Position numbers and translations under genes: made by a program
Source: Eublepharis macularius
Lineage: Eukaryota > Chordata > Lepidosauria > Squamata > Eublepharidae
NCBI RefSeq assembly: GCF_028583425.1
Contig: NC_072791.1
Location: forward strand, 11,737,868-11,801,867
DNA length: 64,000 nucleotides
Direction of reading: 5' to 3'
Notes under the pieces: generated by a model
What the model saw: only the letters and a program-made list of their open reading frames with translations
Database searches by the model: none
What the model was told of the DNA's origin: nothing
Shown: positions 10,475-21,519 of the stretch, one piece after another
How positions within the stretch are numbered: position 1 is the stretch's first letter
How the letters are laid out: every line of letters begins with the position of its first letter

Positions 10475-11874
10475 TTACTCCCTTGTGTGGATTTGCTGAT
10501 GAACACTAAGGTCTCCATTCCGAGAAAAGCTCTTCCCACATTCCACACATTTATAGGGTTTCTCCACTATGTGCAATCGTTGATGGGTAATAAGGTTGGC
10601 ACTTTGAGTAAAGCTCTTTCCACACTCCATACATTTATAGGGTTTCTCCCCTGTGTGGATTCGTTGATGGACAGTAAGGTCTGAATTACGATAAAAACTC
10701 TTCCCACACTCCACACATTTATACAACTTCTCCCCTGTGTGGACTCGTCGATGGGTAGTAAGGTTGTCATTCCGAACAAAGCTCTTCCCACACTCGATAC
10801 ATTTATATGGCTTCTTACCTGTGTGGATTTGTTGATGGACAGCAAGGACTCGGTTACGAGTAAAGCTCTTTCCACACTCCATGCATTTAAATGGCTTCTC
10901 ACCTGAGTGGATTCGTCGATGGACATTAAGGTCTCCATTGCGAGAAAAGGTCTTCCCGCAATCCATACATTTATATGCTTTCTCCCCTGAGTGGATTTGT
11001 TGATGGACTGTAAGATGGGAACTCCAAGCAAACATCTTACCACACTCCATACATTTATATGGTTTCTCCCCTGTGTGTATTCGTCGATGATGAGTAAGTT
11101 TTGCATTTAGAGTAAAGCTCTTTCCACACTCCTGGCATTTATATGGCTTCTCTGCTTTGTGGATTCGTTGATGGATAGTAAGAACATCATTCCTAGAAAA
11201 GCTCTTCCCACACTGCACACATTTATATGGTTTGTCCCCTGTGTGGATTCGTTGATGGACGGTAAGGCTTGTTTTCTTTCCAAAACCCTTTCCACACTCC
11301 TCACACTTATATGGTTTCTCCCCTGTGTGGATTCGTCGATGGGCAGTAAAGTTGGAGCTGTGAGCAAAGCTCTTTCCACACTCCACACACGTATATGGTT
11401 TCTCCCCAGTATGCATTCGTTGATGGACAGTAAGGTCTCTTTTCTGAACAAAGCCCTTTCCACACTCCTTACATTCATATGGTTCCTTCCCTGTATGTGT
11501 TCGTAGATGGAGAGTAAGTTGTGCATTCAGAGTAAAGCTCTTTCCGCACTCCAAGCATTTATATGGCTTCTCCCCTCTGTGGAGTCGTTGATGGATAGCA
11601 AGGACATCATTCCTAGAAAAGCTCTTCCCACACTGTACACATTTATATGGTTTCTTCACTTTGTGGATTCTTCGTTGTGCAGTAAGCTGTGAACTCTTAG
11701 CAAAGCTCTTCCCACGCTCCATGTATATATGTGGTTTCTCCACTGTGTAGATTTGTTGATTAGATGATTCATTCCCCCTCTTCCGTTTTCTTCCATTGCT
11801 TCTCCTCAGTTGTTTCCCTTCCAATGGAAGTTTTTGTGCTTCTCCCTCAGGCTTTCTGTGAGGACTATCAGCTT
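10475..11874 (-). CDS. Gene A exon 4: C2H2 zinc-finger array (14 intact fingers)
   Basis: Terminal exon of a SCAN-KRAB zinc-finger protein. CDS = complement of 10475-11874, 15068-15194, 15451-15525 and 16447-16860, giving 672 codons with matching phases. The acceptor is TTTATTCCAG/AA, and the exon opens with two bases that complete a codon from the KRAB exon. A short linker ([11 protein letters not shown]) leads into one decayed finger (both Cys lost), then 14 intact C2H2 fingers of the YKC.ECGKSF type joined by HTGEKPYK linkers. Such arrays bind DNA, one finger per about three bases, in the nucleus. The last finger ends HTRE-stop. Fingers 1-2 closely resemble fingers 6-7, suggesting a five-finger block duplication. 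Orthology to a named gene cannot be assigned; this class is lineage-specific. Confidence 0.92.
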
Positions 11875-12039
11875 CTGGAATAAAGAGGAGACTGATAAGA
11901 CTTTAAAACAAAAGCAGAATCAAGGAAAAACACTTGTTTACAATTCTTGATAATAACAGGACTGAAATCCCTTGTAGAGGAGACATATCCTGCCACTTAT
12001 TAAATTTTAAGTATTGAGTTTTCATGTAGGGTAAAGACA
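11875..12039 (-). other. Last intron of gene A, shared start
   Basis: Sequence next to the acceptor is conserved with the same position in gene B (34189-34340) and gene C (60110-60290), including GAGTTTTCATGTAGGGTAAA on the plus strand. Confidence 0.6.
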
Positions 12040-12660
12040 AAAAAATAGACCTGGAAGGGATCCAAAGGGTTATCTATTCCAATACCATGCATAATACAGG
12101 AAATGCACAGCTAACGCCCTCTAATCCCTCAGTGACCCCTGTTCTATGTCCAGAGGACGGCAAAAAACCTCGCAGAATCCTTGGCCAATCTGGTCTAGAG
12201 AGAAATTTCTTCCTGATCCCCATAGTGGATATCAGCATTACCCTGGGAGTATAAGGAACATCCACAGGAGCACAACACTGGTTCTTTTCTTCTATTCTCC
12301 CTCTCACGATCTGCCTAAGTTCATACTGAGTCATAAAATCAGCATTGCTGAAAGATGACCATCTAGCCTTTACTGGAAAAACTTCCAGAGAAGGAGAGTC
12401 CATCACCTCCTGAAGAAGCCTGTTCTACTGAGGGAACTGCTCTAACTGTCAAGAAGGTCTTTTTACTATTTAGCCAACAACTCTTTTGCTTTAATTTAAC
12501 CCATTGTTCTGGTCTGACCCCCTGGGGTAACAGACCCAAAGTTCCTGATCGGACCCTCTGTGGCAAAAGAAAATAACTCTGCTCCATCCTCTACGTGACA
12601 GCCATTCAAATACTTGAAGAGGGCTGTCATATTACCTCTGTTTCCTCCTCTCCAGGCTAT
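12040..12660 (-). mobile_element. CR1 LINE 3' region in the gene A intron
   Basis: The plus strand reads as the complement of a CR1 3' end (GGAAGGGATCC..AAGGGT.ATCTA, then TCAGCATTACCCTGGG, then CATCCTCTACGTGACAGCC). Copies at the same intron position in genes B (34345 onward, interrupted) and C (60290-60840) show it predates the gene duplications. Confidence 0.7.
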
Positions 12661-12934
12661 CTTGACTTCTTTAGGCTCCTCCCATTTTCCCTTTTCAAAT
12701 AAATCATTTGTGATTGTGCCTTTATTTTTTTCTTTAAGAAACTCCCACCGCTCTTGAACTCCCTTCTCCTTAAGTATTTCTGACCATGGGATTCTACCCA
12801 ACATAGCATAAGTTTGTTAAAAATTGCTTTGAACTAAAAGGTTTCACTTTTTTAGGTATTCTGTGGGCCTGCTTTTCTTCTCAGGACTATTTTCTGGATA
12901 TTTTTGAGAACTACTCAGCTGCTCTTTTATGCTG
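12661..12934. other. Intron sequence conserved with gene C
   Basis: Bases 12661-12830 (around CTTTAGGCTCCTCCCATTTT and TATTTCTGACCATGGGATTC) match gene C intron 63295-63440. No coding content is recognised. Confidence 0.6.
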
Positions 12935-14475
12935 TTTATTTTTATTTTATTTCTTTGGATTTCTATTCTGCCCTCCCCACAATGGGCTCAGGCGGATTAC
13001 AGCATATTAAAACACATTAAAAGTTAATTTATACAGTTAAAACCATAATAGGTTGATAAAAAGTATAATATAATCACATATAAAAATATATATTCAGATG
13101 GCGGCAATCAATAGCAGCAGACACAACTCGATGCCATAAGGTGGTGGACAACCTTAGCAGGGAGGGATTCAGATTTTATTCTTCTCCATTTTCCAGCTGG
13201 TGGAGGCCAAGCCTGACCTCAACCATATGCCTGGTGGAACATCTCTGTCTTACAGGCCCGGCAAAATGGTAACACATCCTGCCGGGCCCTGATCTCAGTT
13301 GACAAGAGAGTTGCACCAGGCTGGGGCCAGGACCGAGAATGCCCTGGCTCTGGTTGAGGCCAGGCGGGCCTCCTTGGGGCCAGGGACCACCAATAGATGT
13401 TTCTTTCCCAATCGGAGCATCCTCTGGGGCACATAAGGGGAGAGGCGGTCTCGCAAATACACTGGTCCTAGTCCGCATAGGGCTCTATAGGTTAATACCA
13501 AAACCTTGAACCTGATCCGGTATTCCACTGCCAACCAATGCAGCTGGCGCAATATAGGTGTCATATGCGCTCCAATTGGGGCTCCTACAATAACACGTGC
13601 TGCTGCATTTTGAACCAGCTGCAGTTTCTTGGTCAGGCTCAAGGGAAGCCCCATGTAGAGCGAGTTACGGTAGTCCAACCTAGAGATGACTGTTGCCTGG
13701 ATCACTGTAGTTAAGTCGCTGACTGAGAGGTACGGGACAAGCCGCCTGGTCCATCGTAGATGGAAAAAAGAGGACCTGGCAACCGCTGCAACCTGAGCCT
13801 CCATTTTCAAGGAGGCATCCAGAATCACCCCCAAATTCCTAACCGACGACACTGGCGTAAGTGGTGCTCCATCGAGGGTTGGGAGTCGGAGTCCGGCACC
13901 TAACCCTCTGCGACTCAAATACAGGCCCTCCGTCTTCATAGGATTTAATTTCAGTCGACTCTGTTTCAACCAACCAGTCACAGCATCAAAGGCATGCTCC
14001 AGGACATCTGCAGCCAAGCCAGGCTGGCCATCCTTCGTCAGGTATAACTAGGTGTCATCTGCATATTGATGACACCCAAGTCCAAAGCTCCGCACCAACT
14101 GGGCAAGGAGGCGCATATAGATGTTAAACGGCAATGGAGAGAGTATTGCCCCCGGTGACACTGCACACCATAGGTTGGTAGGATGACAGTCTGTGCCCAA
14201 GTGCCACCCTCTGTCCCTGACCGTGGAGAAAGGATACCAGCCACTGCGAGGCAACCCCGCGTATCCCCACGTCGGCGAGGCAGCGGGTCAGAAGTTCATA
14301 ATCGACTGTATCGAACGCTGCCAACAAATCCAATAATATCAGTAGTGCCGATCCACCTCAATCCAGGTGTCTGCGGAGATCATCCATGAGGGCGACCAGC
14401 AATGTCTCCGTCCCATGCCCTGGGCGGAAACCAGACCGAAAGGGACCTAGGGCTGAGATTTCATTCAGAGATCAC
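12935..14475 (-). pseudogene. CR1/L2-type LINE: reverse transcriptase half and 3' UTR
   Basis: Minus-strand translation runs through DLLAAFDTVDYELL, a YADD catalytic box near 14050, WLKQSRLKLNPMKTEGLYL, VISRLDYRNSLYMGLP and QLHWLAVEYRIRFKVL, the standard order of a CR1/L2 reverse transcriptase and its C-terminal domain. The 240-codon frame 13295-14017 is intact but the YADD part is in other frames. The 3' UTR extends to about 12935. It lies in the intron between the KRAB and finger exons, same orientation as the gene. Confidence 0.88.
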
Positions 14476-15067
14476 TGAATGAATGAACCCCTGTTCTGAA
14501 TGCTTATTTAAATTTTGTTATTGATGATTCATGTTATGTTATCTGGAGAAAGATCTAGATAAATAAATAAATGTTGAATACAATTGGGCAGTCTATACGA
14601 TTTCCCCCAAGATTAGGCACCAATAAACCTACATTTTGTTCTGTGTTCTAACCATTTGAGAAAACTTTCCTATCTATTCTTGGCTGTTACCTCTTCAAAA
14701 ATCTTTCAGCTCTCCAGTGACTGAAGGTTAGCCAGATACACCAGAAAATGGTCTGCACTACACAAAAATATTCATACCTAAAACGAAGGCCCTATATAAA
14801 TGTAAACACTATTACAGTTATTTAAAATTATGGTCTCCTTAGTTGCTCTGGAAGGCCTACGAAGAAGTCCTGTTCACATCCCATAAACTGTTCCTTTTAG
14901 TTTACAAACCAATATTTTAGCTTACAAACTAATCCACTAGAGAAGCAAAACTTCCTCTGTCCTCGTGGAGAGCCACCTTACTCTCCTATTGAGAGTGGAA
15001 AAGCCCTTCTTAGAAGGAGCGATTTCTGGCTTCAGGATCTGTGAAGTAAGGGAAAGGGGACCCTTAC
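14476..15067. other. Intron of gene A, nothing recognised
   Basis: AT-rich intron sequence. Bases 14930-15060 next to the KRAB donor resemble the matching parts of genes B (37850-38000) and C (63640-63810). Confidence 0.5.
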
Positions 15068-15194
15068 CCAGAGAGGCCACATTCTGAAAATTCTCCTCCA
15101 TGACTTCCTTGTGAAGGCTTCTTTTTTCCAGATCCAGTAGAGCCCACTCCTCCTCAGTGAAATGAACAGACACGTCCTCAAAGGTCACCAGACC
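15068..15194 (-). CDS. Gene A exon 3: KRAB-A box
   Basis: A 127-base exon, the usual length of a KRAB-A exon, bounded by TTTTCAG/GG and GG/GTAAGG. It encodes [17 protein letters not shown], then [20 protein letters not shown] and VASL. KRAB-A recruits the TRIM28 corepressor in the mammalian family; conserved here are V.FEDV, the EEW motif and VM.EN. LHKEVM replaces the more common LYR.VM. No KRAB-B exon is seen before the finger exon. The exon ends one base into a codon, matching the two-base start of the finger exon. Genes B and C have paralogous exons of identical length. Confidence 0.93.
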
Positions 15195-15450
15195 CTGAAA
15201 AGAGAAAAAAAAGAAAACCTCTATTTACTCAGATAATGGAACAAATCTTCCCCTTATGAGGACAAGCCAAGAGGACTATAATTAGAAGCTTTCTTGCAGC
15301 ACTGAAACTTCCATTGGACCTTTCCATTGTCCTTCTGGTGAACGGCACAGATAGCAAGCAAGGGAAAGAGAGCAAAGGGGTCTCTCTGGGCTAGGGAGAG
15401 GTTGGTGGTTCATGGAGGCATTTGGGGACAAGAATTGCAATTCCACTTAC

Positions 15451-15525
15451 CTGCTCTGGCCACATAGGAGCTGCTTTCTCTCTGTTGCAAAGAGATGGCA
15501 AAGAACGTATCGTTGGTTTCAAGGC
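15451..15525 (-). CDS. Gene A exon 2: SCAN-KRAB linker exon
   Basis: Twenty-five codons (ALKPTIRSLPS...PMWPEQ) ending at a GAGCAG/GTAAGT donor. Gene B has a paralogous exon of exactly the same length (38385-38459) with ALKPTINSLPT...MWPEW, which supports it being coding. The stronger-looking acceptor AG is five bases upstream (TTTTAG/GGGAG) but would shift the frame and hit TGA; the in-frame site is the next AG. No domain is recognised. Confidence 0.72.
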
Positions 15526-16446
15526 CTCCCCTAAAAGGATCAAATGGTAAACGGAAGACAGTGGAAGCATTTCAAGTATTTAGTATTTCATTTCCTTGTT
15601 TGGGAAGAAAAGGTTCTCCCTCCCTTGCTTTGTGCTCACAACTACCCTTGCATCCTTATATAATTGTTTGATTCCATATATTTGCAAAATCCAATCTTAC
15701 TACAGGTATCACAGACATATAATATATGCCTATTTCTCCAGTGGTATAGAATGCACAGACTGAAGATGGAAGAACTCTGAAACGCAACAAACAGGCCGCT
15801 CTAAACCCACCGATACAACTGCAGTTACTACGGCATAAGATCTTCTAAAGGCTTATAGTTTTGTTCCTCTTTTTATTGACCCCTCACGCTATCTCCCTAA
15901 TTTTTCACATCAATTTACATTAATCATCACTTATAACTTTATCATGGTTAAGGGATAAATCCCTATTATTTTTCTTTATTTGCAACCACAAACCTACTAG
16001 CATTTTTACCAAGTAGTTACACGACTGGTTAACCATTTTACTCTTTCACAAATATAATACAACTGGAGAGAGGTTATGGCATAAATCATTATTCTTCTAA
16101 ATGGATATTTCTAAACTGAGAAGCACGAGTGAGCATCTTTCCCACACTAGACCAATGGGTAGAATGGGTAGAGGAAATAAAAGCAACCCACCTACGCTCA
16201 AAGAGGCCATCCAATAAGTACAACAGCCCTTTTGATCTTACCCAAAAAAGCTGCCCCGTAGCAAAAGTTGATCTCCTGCACCTGAAAGAGAAGTGGGGAT
16301 ACCACAAAGGAGAAAATGTTGAGAAAAGGAACAGGAAAAAGGCAGGGGGCGGGTTCCTAAAATAGTTGGGGCCATCTTTATGGATTTCGAGGGTTTCCTT
16401 AATAATATCTTGTGCCCCACATACTACCTAGAGGAATCCCTCTTAC
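15526..16446. other. Gene A intron 1
   Basis: No coding content recognised. Parts (for example around 16090-16340) are conserved with gene B intron 39160-39400, as expected of paralogues. Confidence 0.5.
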
Positions 16447-16860
16447 CTGCTTATCTTGATTCTCATCTTCTGCATGGTTCAGGAGGAACCCTTCTGCCAG
16501 GGCCACTGCCTGGGAACTGGTAGCTGGCCCGCATTCCCTGATCCAGTTCTCCATCTCTGGGGGCAGGATAGCCAGGAACTGCTCCAGGATCACCCGGTCC
16601 AGGATCTCCTTCTTGCTGTGCCTCTCTGGCTTCAGCCACTCAACACAAAGGCGGTGGAGTTCGCTGCAGACCTTTCGGGGCCCTTCAGCCTCCTGGTAAC
16701 GGAAGTGCCTGAATTGCTGTTTCTCCACATCTGAAGGGGGAAAATCCTCTCCCAGGCTCTTCTGAACGGTTCCTTCCCACAGTTCTCGTCTGTTCCCAGC
16801 CTGGGTAGCATCAGGGCCTTTTTTTGCTCCTGGACCGACTGAGTCCAGCTCTCCCCTCAT
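16447..16860 (-). CDS. Gene A exon 1: SCAN domain
   Basis: The 138 codons from the ATG at 16858-16860 start [17 protein letters not shown]. The SCAN domain follows from about residue 40, with [49 protein letters not shown] and [23 protein letters not shown] is a leucine-rich helical dimerisation module. The donor is AAGCAG/GTAAGA, phase 0. This ATG is chosen because the same Met is the only in-frame start in gene B, where upstream sequence is frameshifted. In A the frame stays open for about 20 further codons upstream before a TAG near 16921, so an upstream coding exon cannot be fully excluded. Confidence 0.88.
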
Positions 16861-17554
16861 CCTCTCCAAAGCCTCCCCCTGGACCAGTGGATCAGCTTCC
16901 TCCTCTGCCAGATTCTTCTATCAAGGAAGGTGGTGAATCTATGACCTCCTGCAAAGAGAAGACTGGTCTATTGGACAGAGAAATATGGACACCCGCATCT
17001 AAAGAGGTGACCCATGACTCACGAAAGGTCATGGACTGTCCTGGAATCAAAGAGGTTTGTAGATATGAAGCCAGATGTAGCAAGTCAAGATGTGCTTCCA
17101 TACAGCAAGCAAAAAGCCTCCCCTCTGCTTAATAAAAACATGTTATATGCTAATAGGCAAGTGGCCCTGATCTGAGGAAACTTAAATCTAGAAATTGGAG
17201 TCATGAACTGAGAAGACAGATCTTCCAACGAACCTGAAAAATGTCATTGGTTTGCAGAAAAACCTGAAATCTTTTAAGTGTTTTAAAATAACCCAAAATG
17301 ATAAAAGGAGTGCCTGTAGCTTTAACCAGATGGCCTCAATGGCTGTTGCCAGGCAACCATGACTGGTCACCCAGTATTCCAGGCTTGGTTTCGGTCAGTA
17401 AAATGCAGGGGGAAGGGACAGGGCCCTTTCTGGGGTTGTTTTGGCCTCTGAGGGAAGATTCATTGGGGCCAGGCTGTCCGCTTGATACCACATGACTTGC
17501 ATGACTTACCCAGGCCTGGCAGCTTGCTACTGTTCAAATGCAGCCCCATCCTGC
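16861..17554. other. Gene A 5' flank, no exon recognised
   Basis: Bases 16861-17100 are paralogous to gene B 39928-40180. A 5' UTR exon and promoter are expected to the right, but I cannot identify them. Confidence 0.4.
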
Positions 17555-17805
17555 AAAAGCCAGTGTAGTACATTGGTCAGAGTTGCAGAGTAGGATCTGG
17601 GAGACCCAGGTTCAAATCACCACTCCATTGCAGAAGCTCATTGGATTACATTGATCCAATCACACACTACAGCCTAACCTACCTTGCAGGGTTGTTGTGA
17701 TGTTAATATGGAGTCAAGGAGAATGATGTCAGCTGCTTTGGTCTCTCATTGTGGAGCAACACAATATATAAATGACGTAAGTAATAAATAGATAGAGATG
17801 ATTAT
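17555..17805 (+). mobile_element. tRNA-derived SINE
   Basis: Starts GCCAGTGTAGTACATTGGTC (A-box-like) with GGTTCAAATC (B box), then CTAACCTACCTTGCAGGGTT and a tail of TAAATGACGTAAGTAATAAA. A copy in the reverse orientation, 48300-48572, sits at the matching place of the inverted flank copy, so it was already present before that duplication. Confidence 0.8.
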
Positions 17806-18084
17806 ATAGATGAAAATGAGGGGCAGATAAAAGGTAAGTTGTTTAGTGGGTATGAAGGAGAGAAGGATGTAGGGGAAAGAGTGCACTTGGAAGCTGCCTG
17901 GAGGAGGGAAAGAGGAAATAGCATCAGGAAGGGTATATAGGGAAACATGAAAGGGGAAAGGGGAAGAAGGGGGCAGAGAAAGGTAAGCGGGAAAGAGAGA
18001 AGGAAGCAGGAAACTCTACATATGATAAGTTGGAAGAGGTTTTATGCTGACTAAATGTTTTTAAAGGTACTTTTTAAAGTAAAG

Positions 18085-18440
18085 AGGAGTTGATCTTGAT
18101 AGGATGCTTTCAATCTACAAAGCCCTATATGCTGTCATTCAAGGATTTATGTTTTCATACTCAGGCGAGGTTTTTTTATGCTGGACTTTTAATTAATACC
18201 TGTTAATCTTTTTTGCTTTCATTACAATGTGCTTTTTGAGCTATCTTTGTCATAGAAAGAAGAAAAACCAGACAGAGATCTCAGTGGCTCATCTGAGAAA
18301 CCCAAGTCCAACCTGTGACGTCACAAGGCTTGCAGATTCGTTAAGAAAGGATCAGATCGTCCGAGGTGCCCATCATTTGAAGAGAGGTTTTTCAAAAGGA
18401 ATGAGTTGATCTGTGAATAATATCTTGATACGGTGCTTTC
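18085..18440. repeat. Duplicated flank block (copy 1)
   Basis: Contains AAAGCCCTATATGCTGTCATTCAAGG, GCTGGACTTTTAATTAATACC and TCTGAGAAACCCAAGTCCAAC. The same block follows at 18675-19290, is at 40650-41345 (same strand), and is reversed at 22430-23150 and 46885-47640. It may be a transposable element of unknown type or part of a segmental duplication. Confidence 0.7.
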
Positions 18441-18454
18441 AGTCTGTGTGTGTG

Positions 18455-18668
18455 TATGTGTTGCCCTCAAGTCAGAGATGACTTGAGGGCATGGCGACCC
18501 CCTTTTGGGGTTTTCATGGCAAGAAACTATCAGAGGTGGTTTGCCATTGCCTGCCTCTGCAATCCTGGTCTTCACTGAAGGTCCCCCATCCAATTACTAA
18601 CCAAGGTCAACCCTGCTTAGCTTCTGAGATCTGAAGAGATCAGGCTCACCTGGGCTATCCAAGTCAGG
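18455..18668 (-). mobile_element. 5S-rRNA-derived SINE
   Basis: On the minus strand, 18579-18653 resembles 5S rRNA including its internal promoter: the plus strand reads CCCCCATCCAATTACTAACC then CCCTGCTTAGCTTCTGAGAT, the complement of the 5S A-box/C-box region. The body continues with GCCATTGCCTGCCTCTGC and GTTGCCCTCAAGTCAGAG. It sits exactly at the junction between two copies of the flank block. Confidence 0.75.
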
Positions 18669-18674
18669 CTATTT

Positions 18675-19290
18675 TTAGTCTTCAAAGCCCTATTCGTTGT
18701 CATTCAAGGATCTATGTTTTGATGCTTGGGCAAGTTTTTTTATGCTGGAATTTCAATTAATACCTGATAATCTTTTTTGCTTTCATTACAGTATGCTTTT
18801 TAAGTTGCCTCAGTCAAGCTCCCTGGAGAGGCAGCTTAAAAGTTCTCTAAGGAACTAAATATCTTTGTCATACAAAGAAGCAAAGCCAGGCAGAGATCTC
18901 AGTGGCTCATCTGAGAAACCCAAGTCCAACATGTGACTTCACAGGGCTTGCTGACACATTAAGAATGGATCAGATTGTCTGAGGTGCCCATGATTTGAAG
19001 AGGAGAGGTGGATTTCTAGAAGCCAAAGATCTTCCATTAGCAAAGGCAACTGAAGTTTGCCAGACTGCAGAAGTCACCCGGAAGTCTTCAGATTTTCAAG
19101 CAAGGAAATTCTTGCTGAGTCTGTGGGCAGAATTGTACCTTCAGAAAGCCATAACAGCATGAAGAGGGGAACTGTCCAAAAATCCAAGCTTCCTATTCCA
19201 GAACAGCAAGAAAAATCAGGAAGACTTCATGAGAACACAACTGCACTACAGCACACCGGGCTTATTTAAAAAAAATTACGGGACTGCCTT
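18675..19290. repeat. Duplicated flank block (copy 2)
   Basis: Same content as 18085-18440 but longer, ending near TTATTTAAAAAAAATTACGG. Closest relatives: 40740-41345 (direct) and 46920-47600 (inverted). Confidence 0.7.
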
Positions 19291-20499
19291 TCTATCGATG
19301 TCCACCATAGATAGAAAGTCCTCTGAGCAGGGCCTTCCGCTGGTCCTCTGAGCAGGGCCTTCTGCTGGTGCCACCCCTTCATTTATTCTTTCTCGGAAAG
19401 AGCTCTGTATAATTGATGGCTGCGTTACTCTGTGTTCCATTGAGCTTCTGGCAGGCTCACCCTTTGCTACCTAGTCTGGCTTCTGGCCACCTGGTATTGG
19501 TTTGTTGGATGAATGCAGGCTCCATCTTTTATTTCTCGGCCCATGCTGGGATCAAAAAGGGGCATCAAAAAGCAATCCCCATGAGGTTAGGTTCCCAGGG
19601 GCTACACCACACATGTATTGGGTTTAGTTAAGGCACGCTAACTAAACAAATTGCATGCAGAAAGCCTCTCATCCACGTTAAAGAATGAATGTTTATTTAT
19701 TTAGAGAAATACATTAACTAAAGTTTAGTGGAGAGAAAGAGTTAGTAACTAATCTAACTAGCTAGGATGGCTCCTGGTTGATAGCAGGCCATCTGCTTCA
19801 TTTGTCCTAGGAGGAGACACCATGCTGCCTCTCCTGGTGCCCGCAGGGAAGAAGAGAGAGGAGGAAAGAAAGAAAGTAAGTTCCCCTGGAATACATTCTA
19901 CCAGTCAGAGAAAGTGAGTGATAGCAGAGTAGCCAGGAAGGAAACTCATACTATCTACTTAACTCTATGGTTCTTGCCTTCCTTTTGCTCTCCTTGCAGT
20001 CTTGAAGGTCTGTGCCAAAGATATTGCCAGTCCCTTCTTCTATCAACATGCACTTTCTGTGTAGTGCCCCCCCTTACAGAACGACCTACCTGAGCAATTC
20101 AAGAAAGCTCCCCCTCTCCTGGCTTTCTGCAAACTGTGAAAATGAAATGATTTAGGAGGAGTGGTGTGGGTTGTTGTTGTTGTTGTTGTTTTGAGGCGAT
20201 GGGACTGGGTTGTAAGAAAAGGCTCAGAGAGGTGGTCTGGAAAAGGGACTGGGACTGTAAACTCCACAAAATTTGCTTAGATCCTACTCCTGACAGTTCA
20301 CTAAAGACCCACCGAATTACAGGAAGACTTGACCCTGGAATCCAATTCTATGCGTCCCCCCAAAAAAGCTCCCCCTCCCCAGCCACTCTCTGTTGTTTCC
20401 TGGTGGGAAACCATCAAGCCAGAGAATCTCTATTCCCTTTAGTAAAGCAAGGGGAGGGCTGAGGCTTGCCTAGCTGCAGAGTTTAAAAGGTGGCCGGAG
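19291..20499. repeat. 5' flank segment with inverted copy at 44915-45730
   Basis: Bases 19380-19520, 20040-20340 and 20360-20500 match 45730-44915 in reverse complement (for example CCAGAGAATCTCTATTCCCT versus AGGGAATAGGGATTCTCTGG). A (GTT)n tract is at about 20172-20192. No gene is recognised. Confidence 0.65.
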
Positions 20500-20870
20500 A
20501 TGCCTCCCTTATTGCAAAAAGGACTCCGCTCCACCCCCAGGTAAGAGGAGCTGCCAGAGAGCCGGAAGGAAAGCCCTGGAGGTGAACGGAGCCCTCTGGC
20601 TACTAAGGCCAAAAGCAGGCAGGCATCTTGCAAAGGAAATATTTGTCCATTGCTTACCTCTTTTTAAAAAGTCCTCCAATGTTGCCACTCCTCCATCATT
20701 CCAACTCTGGAAGCGACTGCTACAAATCAGGTGACTTTCTCCCTTCAAGCCTCTCTAGGAATGGAGACTCTTTCCCTTTAACCCTTAGGTTGACTCTCCA
20801 GAAGGCAGAAAGGACCCACTTTTGGCTTTGCCCTGCAGATTGCGCGTTTTTGCATTAAACAAAATAAAAC
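20500..20870. repeat. Left arm of the gene A flank inverted repeat
   Basis: Bases 20500-20870 (TCCCTTATTGCAAAAAGGAC ... GTTGACTCTCCAGAAGGC) are repeated in reverse complement at 21195-21505 plus 21740-21790. Gene B has the same pair at 42155-42540 and 43885-44300. Confidence 0.75.
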
Positions 20871-20920
20871 CAACCATCACATGGTAGAAATTTTCTTAGT
20901 CTACAAAAATTGATCGGGAG

Positions 20921-21035
20921 AAGTTAGCCGTGTTAGTCTCTAGCTGCAAAATAGTAAAGTGTCCAGTAGGAACTAATCGACTTTATTTTTGCTACAATAA
21001 AGTTGGTTAGTCTTAAAGCTGCTACTAGATTCTTT
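20921..21035. mobile_element. PLE terminal-repeat fragment
   Basis: Carries GTTAGCCGTGTTAGTCTC, CTACAATAAAGTTGGTTAGT and CTTAAAGCTGCTACTAGATTC, a shortened, rearranged version of the terminal sequence seen in full at 21520-21727 and 46505-46637. It sits between the arms of the large inverted repeat. Confidence 0.65.
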
Positions 21036-21519
21036 TCTGTTTTGCAATGTCTTCAACACATCCTTCGGTGTTTTTTTTTCCCAGAACCACTATCTGTTTA
21101 AAGTCGGTTCCGGCCCATTCCGGCTTTTATCCCGTCATAGTTTAATTGTGGGTTGTTGTTTTCTTCTGAGCTTTGTGTTTGTGATTCCCCCTTCATTTTG
21201 TGTCAATGTCAAAATGCACCCTCCTTGGGCAGGACGAAGCGAGTCTTTTTAGCTTTCTGGAGAGTCAACCTAAGGGTTAAAGGAAGGAGCATCAGTTCCT
21301 AGAGAGGCCTGGAGAGAGAAAGTCACCTGACTTGTTCAGTCACTTCCTGTGTTGTGTGGGGGAAGGGGAGGAGAGGCAGCTTTGGAGGACTTTTTAAAAA
21401 GAGGCAAGCAGTGGACTAATGTTTCCTTTGCAAAAGGCCTCCCTGCTTTTGGCATTACTAGCCAGAGGATCTCCAGGACTTACCTGTTTGCTCTCTGCCA
21501 GCTCCTCTTCCCTGGGAGT

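Noticed and set aside
10475..11824. Start of gene A at 11824
   Set aside because: The apparent Met is a TTG (Leu) codon inside an exon that is open back to its acceptor; the true start is in the SCAN exon. The same holds for 34138 in gene B.
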